From contig NC_011566.1 in the NCBI RefSeq assembly GCF_000014885.1, positions 558,001 through 622,000 of the forward strand: a DNA stretch of 64,000 nt, read 5' to 3'. A model generated the notes under the pieces. It had not been told where the DNA came from. It saw nothing but the letters and a program-made list of their open reading frames with translations, and did no database searches. Position numbers and translations under genes: made by a program. Below, piece by piece: positions 54,702 through 63,792 of this stretch (position 1 is the stretch's first letter; each line of letters starts with the position of its first letter). This DNA is from Shewanella piezotolerans WP3. GTDB lineage: Bacteria; Pseudomonadota; Gammaproteobacteria; Enterobacterales; Shewanellaceae.

Positions 54702-54815
54702 GTTCGAACCTTTAACCATTAGTTTTTTGTGCAATGCCCCACCGTAGTAGGGGCATTAAATAATAAGAGAGTTAGCCACAATAGGCTGATATTTAGCTTC
54801 TTATTTCGGGCGCTT

Positions 54816-56501
54816 TTAGTGCTGTAGTAACTGACTAAAACGTAGATTGAAAGTGGCTGAGTCATTTGGGTCTAACATCACTCGGACAATGTTAACGCCT
54901 TCTGGCTCTTTTAGCGCTTTAAAGATGGCATCTATATCTTTCTCTGTGTGGGCTACATAGCTATGTACATCAACGCCTTCGGTTCCGCCAAGTGCCTCAG
55001 CTAGCTTTTCATACTTCCATACTGCAATGTCGTTGTATGAACGTTCTTTACCTGGGTGAATGGCTCGCTCTGCACCGTAACCAGAGTTATCTAAAATGAA
55101 TAATGCTAAATCTTTTTTATGCTCAATCAAGGTCGCTAGATCTTGGGCACTCATGGTAAAGGCGCCTTCGCCTTGAATGCTTACAGAACGCCTGTGGTGC
55201 TGTTCGTTGGCAAAGTTTGCACCAACAAACATACCAAAGCCTGCACCGAGTGAGCCCCAGTTACCACAGCCATGCATAACAATGTCAGCTGGAAACTCTG
55301 CTTGTGAAGCATTAATAAAACCGCCTGTATCGCCATACAACATGTCGCCAGCTTGTAGATAATTAGAGAACTGGATAAATAATCGGTCAATGGTCAGCTC
55401 ATTATCTGTTGCTGTAAATCTGTCTTTTTGTTCAAAGGCGAACATGCGGCGTGCTTGTAAGGTTAACTCGCCCGCATCGATATGTCTGATAGCACCTAAA
55501 AGCGCAGGAACAAAGTCTCGCAGGTATACCATGTCATAGCGTTCTCCATTAATTTCAACGTAATCTTTGCGAACCCAAATGACATCTTGTTGCTGGCCCA
55601 GCCGGGTTGTGAATACACCAGTATCAAACTCATTGAAGGTCACTCCAAGAGCAATCGCTACATCGGCGCCATCCATCATCTCTTTGGTGTAATCTTCGCT
55701 GACTTCACCCATATATATTCCGATGCTATTTGGATGCGCTTCAAAGTCGCCCATTTTACAACTGAAGGTGGTTGCAACCGCCGCATTGAGTTGATCAACT
55801 AATTGCATGCCCTGCGGGATCATGTTTTCACGTTGGAGAAGATGGCCGGTTAACACGCTGCGAGTTTTTGACTTTTCAAGCAATGCTACACTCGCTTCAA
55901 GTGCAGCATTAAGATTAACAGCAGAAGACTGCTCAAGCATCAGATCAAGCGGCCGAGTAGGAGCGTCAACCATTGCATTTTGCAGGTCATAAGGCACTTC
56001 CAAATAAACCGGTTTTTTAGTCTGCATCGCTTTACGCAGGATTTGATCGACATCGAAGGTCGCAGTGCTTAAATCTACCAGGCGCTGACTCGCGCAGGTA
56101 ATATGTTTAAACATTTCGATATTGGTATCGAAGTTGTTCTCGATAACATGGTGGTAGCGTCGTTCTGTTGGGGTTGTTAGCACCTCAACGGCTGCTGTAC
56201 CTGCAATAACCATTATCGGTGTGTCATCAGCATACGCACCAGCAATAGCATTAGTGCAACTTAGAGAGCCTACGCCAAAAGTGACAACCATGGCGCCAAA
56301 ACCATTCATTTTTGAATAACCGTCAGCGGCGTAAGTGCCGTTAAGCTCATTTCTTGGCATGATGTGTTTCACGCCGTGGTTGCCATCTAAAATTTCATCA
56401 AAAAATGGCAGTACATAGTCACCTGGAATGCCGAAAACATGGTTAGTGTTTAGCTCTTTTAGGCGAGTAAGAATATAAGTTGCTAATGTAATCTGTTGCA
56501 T
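54816..56501 (-). CDS. Thiamine-pyrophosphate 2-oxo acid decarboxylase
   Basis: The 561-residue enzyme fits the pyruvate/indolepyruvate decarboxylase family. Visible landmarks are the catalytic Glu in RNELNGTYAADGY (about residue 52), the HH pair in RRYHHVIEN, and the thiamine-pyrophosphate motif near residues 444-473. That motif reads GEG (Glu445) instead of GDG and keeps the Asn 26 residues later. The product is an aldehyde plus CO2; the substrate (pyruvate, phenylpyruvate or indolepyruvate) is not evident. GAGG lies 7 bases before the ATG. A LysR gene sits just upstream on the same strand. Confidence 0.82.
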   Translation of the reverse strand: MQQITLATYILTRLKELNTNHVFGIPGDYVLPFFDEILDGNHGVKHIMPRNELNGTYAADGYSKMNGFGAMVVTFGVGSLSCTNAIAGAYADDTPIMVIAGTAAVEVLTTPTERRYHHVIENNFDTNIEMFKHITCASQRLVDLSTATFDVDQILRKAMQTKKPVYLEVPYDLQNAMVDAPTRPLDLMLEQSSAVNLNAALEASVALLEKSKTRSVLTGHLLQRENMIPQGMQLVDQLNAAVATTFSCKMGDFEAHPNSIGIYMGEVSEDYTKEMMDGADVAIALGVTFNEFDTGVFTTRLGQQQDVIWVRKDYVEINGERYDMVYLRDFVPALLGAIRHIDAGELTLQARRMFAFEQKDRFTATDNELTIDRLFIQFSNYLQAGDMLYGDTGGFINASQAEFPADIVMHGCGNWGSLGAGFGMFVGANFANEQHHRRSVSIQGEGAFTMSAQDLATLIEHKKDLALFILDNSGYGAERAIHPGKERSYNDIAVWKYEKLAEALGGTEGVDVHSYVAHTEKDIDAIFKALKEPEGVNIVRVMLDPNDSATFNLRFSQLLQH

Positions 56502-56599
56502 GGTGTTACCTCAATAAATGGATTTAAAATTGGTCCGTTATTTGTGTGAGGTAATATTAAGCAATGCCCAAAATCTTCTATATAGTGTATTTCGGACTT

Positions 56600-56623
56600 G
56601 CCAATCCCAAAAATGGGATTGGC
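56600..56623. repeat. Perfect 10-bp hairpin between LysR and decarboxylase genes
   Basis: GCCAATCCCA and TGGGATTGGC flank AAAA. The T run lies on the plus strand, the wrong side for stopping the minus-strand LysR transcript, so an operator or an mRNA leader hairpin is equally likely. Confidence 0.5.
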
Positions 56624-56641
56624 ATTTTTTACGGAAGGAGT

Positions 56642-57520
56642 TTATTTAAATGCGCTGATAATGGCGTCGACTACTGCTCTTTGCGCGGCGGACTGTAAGT
56701 TGCGGCTGCGGTATAGCAAAGAGAAAGGCACTGGTGCCAATCGATAGTCTTTAAATATTTGTACCAGCTTGAACTGTTCGTTGTTTGGCTCCATAGCATA
56801 GAGTGGGACGATAGCGTATCCAAGCCCATCGTTGACGGCACTGATTAGCATCTGTGCATCTATGACACTGAATTTTTGACTTGGTTGAATCTTTATCACT
56901 TCATCAGTACTTTTTTTGGTGATAGGTAGTGAGGGATGAGATAGTGTCGAAACATAGGGCAGAGTATTAAACTCGCCATTAGCAATTTCATCTTTATGCT
57001 GTAAAGCAAAATCCTCATGTGCCACAAATGCCAGTTCGAGCTCAATTAATTTTCTGGCGATTAAATTGCTTTCAGGAAGTTCACCTGTCACCACGGCAAT
57101 ATCAACATCATCCGTCAATGTAGTGGAATTAACCGAGTGCTTTAACTCTATGCTTAATTTGGGATTATCCTTTAACAGATTGAGAATGGCATGATGAATG
57201 AATTGAGTGTAAAAAAGCTTAGTGGTCGATATCACTATATGGCCACTTAACAAACCTGAGTTGTCATTGAGTTCATCGATGGTATTAGCCAACTGCTCAA
57301 CGATAGTGCTTAGCTTTTGATAATACTTAACCCCTTCATTGGAGAGTGACAGCTTATTTTTGTTACGTATAAAGAGTTGTATGCCTAGACTCTCTTCTAA
57401 TGACACAATGCGTCTACTGACTGTTGATAGCGACAGACGTGTTTTTTCGCTGGCTTGTTTCATGCTGCCATATTTCGCTACCTGACAAAAAACATAGTAA
57501 TCATCTAATTGAATCTTCAT
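56642..57520 (-). CDS. LysR family transcriptional regulator
   Basis: A 292-residue regulator with an N-terminal helix-turn-helix (about 3-60; GSMKQASEKTRLSLSTVSRRIVSLEE) and an effector domain. It lies 140 bases upstream of the decarboxylase gene on the same strand and divergent from the marC remnant. Either could be its target; the palindrome at 56600-56623 is a candidate site. Confidence 0.88.
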   Translation of the reverse strand: MKIQLDDYYVFCQVAKYGSMKQASEKTRLSLSTVSRRIVSLEESLGIQLFIRNKNKLSLSNEGVKYYQKLSTIVEQLANTIDELNDNSGLLSGHIVISTTKLFYTQFIHHAILNLLKDNPKLSIELKHSVNSTTLTDDVDIAVVTGELPESNLIARKLIELELAFVAHEDFALQHKDEIANGEFNTLPYVSTLSHPSLPITKKSTDEVIKIQPSQKFSVIDAQMLISAVNDGLGYAIVPLYAMEPNNEQFKLVQIFKDYRLAPVPFSLLYRSRNLQSAAQRAVVDAIISAFK

Positions 57521-57722
57521 AGGCTTGTTCTATAAGTGCTTTTAATTAAACATTATAGGACAACTTCTTTTTACTCTAGCCTTTTAACTTAATCGAGCTT
57601 ATTTTGGGTATTGCCACTCCCATTTTATAGTCGGTGCTCAAATTTTGTGTTTAGGTAATCTAACGCCATTGAAAATTACCACATCCTGCTGTGGTTAATT
57701 GTGTACATCATTGAAGTTTAAA

Positions 57723-58260
57723 ATGGGAAAACTCGACATTATTACGCTGCTACTTGCGACCAATGAAAATCTCTATTGTATTTTCAAAGTACGCCTTAGC
57801 AATGACACCGCAAGATCTGCGCAAGATAACAGTTAAAACGGTGATCATCGCCAGCAGTGTCTGTGTTTTCTTTGTGCTTGGAGGGAGTACTTTACTGGAT
57901 CTGTTTCATGTTGACTTAGCATCACTCAATATTGCTGTTTCACCACTTGTAATGCCCTTTATGGCAACCCCACAAGCTTTGGTCGCCTCTGCTGATAGCG
58001 CTGAGTTGAGTAACAAGCTGGTGCTATTACAGTGATTGTCGGCATAGCATTATTGAACCTTGTCCCTTTGCATAATATTCAGAAGGTCATGGCTTTTCTC
58101 GGAGAGGAGAGCATTCTTATCATCACCAAAATCGCTGGCATTTTACTCGCCGCTTTAGCTATGCAAATGATGATCTCTGGAATGGCAAATGGTTTGAAGA
58201 TTATTGGATTAATTTGGCCATGGTGTGACCCAAGCATTAGATGCCGTTAGTCACGAATAG
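57723..58260 (+). pseudogene. MarC family membrane protein, decayed
   Basis: Conceptual joining of three frames gives a MarC-like protein: an N-terminal MGKLDIITLLLATN, then MKISIVFSKYALAMTPQDLRK after a frameshift near 57765, a second shift near 58032, and a third near 58220 leading to a stop at 58258-58260. About 60 residues expected between AVSPLVMPF and the preceding FHVDLASLN segment are missing. The conserved end, ITKIAGILLAALAMQMMISG, is clear. MarC proteins are six-helix inner-membrane proteins of unknown function. Three shifts plus a deletion argue for real decay, not one sequencing error. Confidence 0.75.
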
Positions 58261-58441
58261 GAAAAATGTAGGGCTTAATCTATTTCGGCGCATCTATTGA
58301 AAAAACAATTGTTGAAAGCTGCCGTAATGGTAGAATGCGCTCGCCAGTTAGTAATTGGCTCGTCGGTTACTTTTGCCAAGTATGATTAAAGCAAAGTCAC
58401 CTTAATAACCCTCACTTTATTCTCTATCGATTCGAGTACTT

Positions 58442-59608
58442 ATGAAACGGATTTTATTGCTGACCCTTTTTGCTTTTTCTAATGTCGCAGTTGCAGTTGA
58501 GCCACTCTTTGAAACCCCTAAAGATATGCAGCCCACCTGGGTTGATGACATTCTCTCGGTTTTTGGTGCTGACGGTGAGTTTGATGACAGCAAGCCTATC
58601 GATATGAGCTACCTGCCGACAGCTTATTACACGCCGGAGAAAAAGTTTGGTGTGGGATTGTTAATGGTCGGCTTATATAAAACGGAGGATGCTAAAGCAG
58701 AAGAGCAGCCGTCGTCATTGGTGCTTAACTCCTTTGTATCGATGAACAACTCTTATGGCGTTGAAGTTGAAAATATGACTTTTTTCAACGCTGGCAAGCA
58801 ACGCCTTTTATTAGGGCTTGAGTTGCATAATGAAGCATCTGTTTATTATGGCCAAGGTATTACAGACGGTAATATTGATGCTAATCACCATGAATTTGAA
58901 GAGCAGGTTTATAGCTTTAAACCTACATGGTTGAACGAAGTTGCCGATAACTATTTTCTGGGGATTGGCGCAGACTTCACCTATGCAAGCGCAGACAAAC
59001 TAGAGTTAGTTGAAACTGGCGTTCCCGTCGACGTAGATGCTACATTGCCGAGTAATTTCAGCTCAGGTGTGGTGGTAAGCAGTATTTATGATTCGCGAGA
59101 CTATCGCCTTAATGCTACCAAGGGCTGGTTATTCCAGATAGACGCTGGTCTCTACCAAAACAGTGAATACTCGACGTTTTCAACCTATAACTTAGAGCTT
59201 GCTAACTATATTGATTTAAGTTCTACCTCGTTGCTAAGCTCGGCGCCAGGGCTGATAGCTTGGCAAGTTCAGGGGCAATTTACCGATGGTGACGTGCCTT
59301 GGAATATGTTGCCTGACTTAGGTGGCTCAAGTGCCATGCGCGGCTATATTAAAGGCCGTTACCGTGACAAGCAGATGATGATGGGGCAAGTTGAATATCG
59401 TTTACCTATCTTCCAGCGCTATGGCATGGTTTTTTGGGGCGGAGTGGGCAGTGTTGCTGATAAAGTCAGCGATCTTAATGAGGAGTTGCTGACCAGTTAT
59501 GGTGCTGGTTTCCGCTTTAAACTAAAAGATAATATCAATTTACGCCTTGATATTGGTGTCGGTGAAAACGAAACCAATTTCTATCTTAATGTGAACGAAG
59601 TCTTCTAG
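58442..59608 (+). CDS. Omp85-type outer-membrane barrel without POTRA domains (second)
   Basis: The 388-residue protein has a signal peptide ending Ala-Val-Ala (about 19) and a beta-barrel ending in Phe. Its C-terminal half parallels the barrel at 51365-52666: IYDSRDYRLNATKGW, DGDVPWNMLPDLGGSSAMRG with the RG motif, KGRYRDK, VEYRLPIFQRYG, and the end NETNFYLNVNEVF. No POTRA repeats are present. GAG lies 7 bases before the ATG. The next gene starts two bases after its stop, so the two are co-translated. Confidence 0.78.
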   Translation: MKRILLLTLFAFSNVAVAVEPLFETPKDMQPTWVDDILSVFGADGEFDDSKPIDMSYLPTAYYTPEKKFGVGLLMVGLYKTEDAKAEEQPSSLVLNSFVSMNNSYGVEVENMTFFNAGKQRLLLGLELHNEASVYYGQGITDGNIDANHHEFEEQVYSFKPTWLNEVADNYFLGIGADFTYASADKLELVETGVPVDVDATLPSNFSSGVVVSSIYDSRDYRLNATKGWLFQIDAGLYQNSEYSTFSTYNLELANYIDLSSTSLLSSAPGLIAWQVQGQFTDGDVPWNMLPDLGGSSAMRGYIKGRYRDKQMMMGQVEYRLPIFQRYGMVFWGGVGSVADKVSDLNEELLTSYGAGFRFKLKDNINLRLDIGVGENETNFYLNVNEVF

Positions 59609-59610
59609 GT

Positions 59611-60381
59611 ATGAAATTATTCGCTGTTTACCTGAAATTGAGCTTATTAGGGCTAGCAGTATCGCTAGCGCTTCCAGCTGTGGCTCAGCCATCGCTGGCA
59701 GGGCAAACTGCAGCTACGCAAACGGCGCAGCTAAATCAGGATATAAAACAGTGCCGCCGCAGTGCCAGTTATGACATTTTCTTAAGTGGTATTCATACTG
59801 GTACTATGGAGCGGGTCGAAAACTGGCAAGGAAAAACTGCCGTCGTCACTTCAAGCAGTAAAGCCAGTATTCTGGGCATTGGCACTCAGTATGAGCAGCG
59901 TGCAGAACTGTCTTGGTCTGCGAAGACGGAAGAGTGGCTTACCGATAACTTTCATCAACAGGTGACGGGTTTCAGAGCTCGAGATATGCGAGTCAGCTTT
60001 AGCAATAATGGCCGAGATACTGAGGTCGATATTGATGGTGATATTGAACGTTACCACTCAAACTCTATTGCACTGCGGGATGTTGATACCCTGGCGATTC
60101 AAATGCGTCACTTCTTGCTCCAAGGTCGCACCCAGTTTGCCTTAGTAAGACAAGCATCAGATGCCATTGAACCCTACCAGCTTTATGTTAAACAGCAGAA
60201 AAAGGCTAACATTGAGCCTTGGGGTGAGCTCACTTTAATTCCTGTTGAGCAGACAGGAGAAGAGAAAGTGACCTACTATTTTTCCCCTGAGCTTGACTAT
60301 CAGTTAGTTAAAGCCCGTTACCACGGTATTATTCTACAGGGGCTCATTGAGCTAAATAGTTACAGCTCAAGCTGTGACTAG
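59611..60381 (+). CDS. Secreted DUF3108/DUF6134-like protein
   Basis: The 256-residue product has a signal peptide (about 1-25, ending Val-Ala). The mature part resembles the DUF3108/DUF6134 group: YDIFLSGIHTGTM near the start, SILGIGTQYEQRAELSW, a cluster of charged strands, and a C-terminal YFSPELDYQLVKARYHGIILQG. Two cysteines near the ends may pair. Such proteins often sit in outer-membrane or lipid-related operons. Here it follows an Omp85-type barrel by two bases, suggesting a periplasmic partner. Confidence 0.65.
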   Translation: MKLFAVYLKLSLLGLAVSLALPAVAQPSLAGQTAATQTAQLNQDIKQCRRSASYDIFLSGIHTGTMERVENWQGKTAVVTSSSKASILGIGTQYEQRAELSWSAKTEEWLTDNFHQQVTGFRARDMRVSFSNNGRDTEVDIDGDIERYHSNSIALRDVDTLAIQMRHFLLQGRTQFALVRQASDAIEPYQLYVKQQKKANIEPWGELTLIPVEQTGEEKVTYYFSPELDYQLVKARYHGIILQGLIELNSYSSSCD

Positions 60382-60392
60382 AGCAAATATTT

Positions 60393-60406
60393 ATACCGAT
60401 TGGTAT
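60393..60406. repeat. ATACC palindrome, possible repeat footprint
   Basis: ATACCGATTGGTAT is a perfect palindrome apart from a 4-base centre. It looks like the two outer ends of an ATACCAAT-type element joined with the interior lost. Confidence 0.35.
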
Positions 60407-60432
60407 TAGGGCGCTACAGTAATATCGTCATG

Positions 60433-61329
60433 CTAGAGTTTCTTTAAAGCCAGCTTTATGATTGGTCGCAGTTTTTCTAATTGCGGATTTTTACTACTGG
60501 CGGTGATGGTATAGAGTTCGCTCAAAAAACTGCGGCTATTGTGTAGCTTAGCCAAACCAATATTACTACTGTATACGCTACCCCAATTTTCAAAAGGGCT
60601 AGGGTCGACGATATTATCGAAAAATAGCTGTAACTCAGGTTGGGTTAACTCTCCTCTAAGCACAATATAGATGGTAGCGAGTGCCAGTCTTTTAGGTTCA
60701 CCATAATGATAGAAGTGTTGATTTTTGGCGACCACTTGGCTTGAAATTCCCTCTAGTAATTGCTTCAACTGTACAGCCGTTATCTGTTTATTTAATGCCA
60801 ACTGTAAAAAAAGATCGGCGCTATGTGCGACAGCATGTCGCCAGCCCGTCGTGTCATCAAAGCCTCTGTAATCGTCAATCGATGCCATGTAATTAGTGGC
60901 TGTATTGACCACTTCTTGGCGCTGTTTATCTGTTAGGTAGGGACTGATTCGATCAGCTCTGACCACCTCAGCCAGAATCAATGCTGCAAAAGGTTGGCTA
61001 AAGTTATTGGGATCTGTATTTTCCGTCGACAGTATTTGATTCAAGGAGCTAAACAATGTTTGAGTGGTCGGAATCGTCAACTGTTGGTTTCTAAGCCAAA
61101 AACTAAGTCCTTCGAATACAATGCCATCGCGGATCTCTGGATCGCTATTATCGATGCAGTTAACAAGCTCTATTGCCGTAGCTTGTCTTTTAGTTGAATC
61201 TTCCTCTACAAACTCGTTTGCTTTGAGTTGATGAAGCTGCTGCGTTGTAAAATACTTGTCGCATTTAGACGCCCAACTATTAAACGCCATTGAGCATAGT
61301 AATAAGCAATAAATTCCATTTAATTTCAT
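60433..61329 (-). CDS. DUF2785 family secreted protein
   Basis: A 298-residue product with a signal peptide (about 1-20, ending Ala-Ser). The mature protein is all-helical and includes the DUF2785 signature DYRGFDDTTGWRHAVAHSADLFLQLAL near residues 152-179. Function of the family is unknown. GGAAG lies 7 bases before the ATG. It is convergent with the Omp85/DUF3108 operon. Confidence 0.8.
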   Translation of the reverse strand: MKLNGIYCLLLCSMAFNSWASKCDKYFTTQQLHQLKANEFVEEDSTKRQATAIELVNCIDNSDPEIRDGIVFEGLSFWLRNQQLTIPTTQTLFSSLNQILSTENTDPNNFSQPFAALILAEVVRADRISPYLTDKQRQEVVNTATNYMASIDDYRGFDDTTGWRHAVAHSADLFLQLALNKQITAVQLKQLLEGISSQVVAKNQHFYHYGEPKRLALATIYIVLRGELTQPELQLFFDNIVDPSPFENWGSVYSSNIGLAKLHNSRSFLSELYTITASSKNPQLEKLRPIIKLALKKL

Positions 61330-61572
61330 GCAGTAGCTTCCTCTATTTTAGCCAGAAAATCATTAATAGCATTGGCAAGATAGCGAGCTTAAGTACAAAT
61401 GTCGAATAGACTTCACTATGGTGCAAAGAGAGCAATTGCTCAAACGATGGTCAATTTACTCGCAAATGAACCACTGCTGAGGTGAAAAGAGGTAGGGGGT
61501 TAATAGTTGACTAATTTAATCAAGAATTATAACATGCGTAAAAAATGCAGCTTAACGAGTTTTGGAGTCTAT

Positions 61573-61755
61573 ATGTCAGTATCATTTAAGAAAATATTTG
61601 GTTTAAACAAATCTGAGGAGCAAGCTGTAGTGCTTACGACTAAGGCTGCCGAGAAAGCTGAAAAAACTGAAGCGACTAATGCAGCAGTCAAAGCTGAAAA
61701 TGCCAAACCTAAACATGGTGATAGCGGCGTATGTTGTGGATCATGCTCTAACTAA
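61573..61755 (+). CDS. CCGSCS-motif small protein
   Basis: I start at ATG 61573, 5 bases after GGAG, giving 60 residues; the longer frame is not supported. The peptide begins MSVSFKKIFGLNK, has an Ala/Glu/Lys-rich helix in the middle, and ends in Cys-Cys-Gly-Ser-Cys-Ser-Asn. This fits the small CCGSCS-motif family known from Shewanella and Vibrio, whose function is unknown. There is no signal peptide, so the cysteine cluster is probably cytoplasmic and may bind metal or be modified. A strong terminator follows. Confidence 0.75.
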   Translation: MSVSFKKIFGLNKSEEQAVVLTTKAAEKAEKTEATNAAVKAENAKPKHGDSGVCCGSCSN

Positions 61756-61780
61756 GGCTTGATAGTGACCGTTTTCATCT

Positions 61781-61807
61781 AAAAAGGCCTGCTCAGCAGG
61801 CCTTTTT
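61781..61807 (+). terminator. Intrinsic terminator of CCGSCS gene
   Basis: Perfect 12-bp stem AAAAAGGCCTGC/GCAGGCCTTTTT with loop TCA and a built-in T run; it works on both strands and may also serve the convergent gene. Confidence 0.9.
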
Positions 61808-61839
61808 ATTAGCCGAAAACCCATTTCACAAGTTGTTAT

Positions 61840-61855
61840 ACTGATTGGTATTAGC
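61840..61855. repeat. Solo family A repeat end
   Basis: TATACTGATTGGTATT matches the right end of the family A repeats. No left end is seen nearby, so this is a remnant. Confidence 0.45.
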
Positions 61856-61863
61856 TTTGCTTC

Positions 61864-63429
61864 TTAGTTGGCGCAGCAACCACAAATAGATTTCGCTAGT
61901 TGTGCACCAGTGTTAGCGTTTTGGTTTGTCCATTGACCATCCCACTTAAGTTCGCTTGAGGACTTGCTACATGTAGCTGGGCAATCTGCTTTTGCTTGGG
62001 TATTACTGTTGATGATATTAGCGGCTTGTACATTCAAGCATTGCTTAGAACCGACCGCAATATCATCGAAAATATGACTCAAGCTATTTGAGGTTGTGTT
62101 GCTTATATTACTGTCTAAACCTTCATAGTTATGACATCCAAAGCAGTTAGAGACAAAGCCCGCTGAAGGTGAAGACTCTCCATTAAGATTAATTGCAGCC
62201 GTGTTCACCTTTTGATATTCAGTTTCTGCAACCGTGTTAGCCAACCTTAATGAACCGCGTTGGTTACTAACTTGCGTCACCGCTTGGCCATCGGTTGGTC
62301 TCGTGTAGGAACCTTGCTGGATATCGCTTACCCACAAAGCACCCACAATGAAGTAGTTTTTCAATACTTCAAAATGACCGCTTAAATAGGGCTGAACATT
62401 GCGATTGAGTGATGTGATTGAGTTTACGTTATCGGCAAACTTATGATCATCTTTAGAGGAACCATAAGGGTACATACGGCAGATTTGTGACGGTGTGCCG
62501 GTGACCTTAGTTCGCTTGGTAGGATTATTGAATTCGCAAGTTGCTTGATTATTTTTAAGCCCTGACGCACAGGCTTGGCTAGCAAATGACCATCCCGTGG
62601 TTGTCTTGGGCAAGGTACAGTCTGGCGCATTCACTTTATGCTCAAATGTAGCCCAAACAAACTCTGGGTGTGCCTTTGTTGCAACGGCAACATGAAAACC
62701 AATCATGCCAAGTTTAGTTTTTTGGGTATCACTCTGATCTGATACTACAGGTGTAATGTGAGCATCCATGGTGATGAAGTCATTAGGATCATCATTTTGT
62801 CCTAATACTTTCCATGCGGTTTTCATTTCGGTGGTGCCAGCAGGGAAGTTCTGCAGCTGCTGGATCGCTTTGACATTACACATATTCTTACTAAAACGAA
62901 CATCGTAATAGACGACATTACCATTTTGGTCATAGATGGTGGCGCTGCCACCTGCTTGTCCAATCATCTCCGGTATGACTATATCTGTGTCATTCTCTTC
63001 ATGTTTAGCGGTGCGAATAAACAGTACTTGAGAATCATGCTTATCATCACAAGAGTTGGCCGGGCTACCATCTGCGTTTATTTCTAATTGGTTGAACTGA
63101 GTATTGTCTTGAAAGTTGATAACAGATGGATTGTTTTTTGATTTGGCCATCAGATAAGCAAATGTTTGCCAAGAGAACTGATAAAAGTCACAAAAAGAGC
63201 TGTCATTAGGACCGTCACTGGTTTTGACTTCACTAGGCATTGATGGGGAGCTAAACCAACTTGACTGTGCTACACAGCTCTTGAGAGCTGAGGTACCGCC
63301 AGTGACTGCTCGTTCTGCTACAGCCGCTATTGTCGGTTCGCTATAGGGAGTTGATTGTACAAAGCTGCTACTGGCACATGCCAGGATAAGCGCGCTAATT
63401 AGTGTACTGATTTTCCTTAGTGGTGCGTT
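61864..63429 (-). CDS. Secreted CXXCH protein with mannan-binding (MVL-like) tail
   Basis: I start at the ATG of Met-Asn-Ala-Pro, 7 bases after AAGGA, giving 521 residues. A signal peptide covers about 1-27. The long central region is of unknown fold with several Cys pairs. One haem-binding motif, CFGCH (429-433), suggests a c-type cytochrome centre. The last 55 residues (with ADCPATC, KWDGQWTNQ and SICGC) resemble the MVL mannan-binding lectin repeat found in some bacterial proteins. A secreted redox or sugar-binding role is inferred. The combination is unusual and the MVL assignment is from memory. Confidence 0.6.
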   Translation of the reverse strand, partial: NAPLRKISTLISALILACASSSFVQSTPYSEPTIAAVAERAVTGGTSALKSCVAQSSWFSSPSMPSEVKTSDGPNDSSFCDFYQFSWQTFAYLMAKSKNNPSVINFQDNTQFNQLEINADGSPANSCDDKHDSQVLFIRTAKHEENDTDIVIPEMIGQAGGSATIYDQNGNVVYYDVRFSKNMCNVKAIQQLQNFPAGTTEMKTAWKVLGQNDDPNDFITMDAHITPVVSDQSDTQKTKLGMIGFHVAVATKAHPEFVWATFEHKVNAPDCTLPKTTTGWSFASQACASGLKNNQATCEFNNPTKRTKVTGTPSQICRMYPYGSSKDDHKFADNVNSITSLNRNVQPYLSGHFEVLKNYFIVGALWVSDIQQGSYTRPTDGQAVTQVSNQRGSLRLANTVAETEYQKVNTAAINLNGESSPSAGFVSNCFGCHNYEGLDSNISNTTSNSLSHIFDDIAVGSKQCLNVQAANIINSNTQAKADCPATCSKSSSELKWDGQWTNQNANTGAQLAKSICGCCAN

Positions 63430-63725
63430 CATCGAATATTCCTTTATTTTAATAAACAAGATACTGACTACAGCTGGTTAACTGAAGTAAGTTCGAGTCG
63501 GTAATACGACTATAGCTAAGGCTATTCAGAGCAACCTTCTGGAACTATTCTGATTTTTTGATGTTGTTAACTCTATGTTTGTATTTTATTTTATTGCATA
63601 TCTGTGGGAATTCTTCTGCTGCTAGAAGCTGCATTGTTAGTGCTTTAGTGTTCGCCTTACTTGATAGCAACGCTAGAATGGTGAATTGGGGGGGAGGGGG
63701 CGTAACCGTTTTGCTGCAAACAAAA

Positions 63726-63754
63726 AAATGCCAGTCGGTGGGTGACTGGCATTT
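63726..63754 (-). terminator. Terminator of the gene entering from the right
   Basis: Stem AAATGCCAGTC/GACTGGCATTT with an ATACC-free 7-base loop; on the minus strand it continues into seven T. It lies about 40 bases beyond the stop codon at 63793. Confidence 0.8.
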
Positions 63755-63792
63755 GGCTTTGGAGATGTTGTTTTACTTAGCTACATTTGCAA

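Noticed and set aside
54733..54757. AATGCCCC/GGGGCATT hairpin before the DUF2541-like gene as a terminator of the decarboxylase gene
   Set aside because: On the minus strand it is followed by an A run, not a T run, so an intrinsic terminator is not supported.
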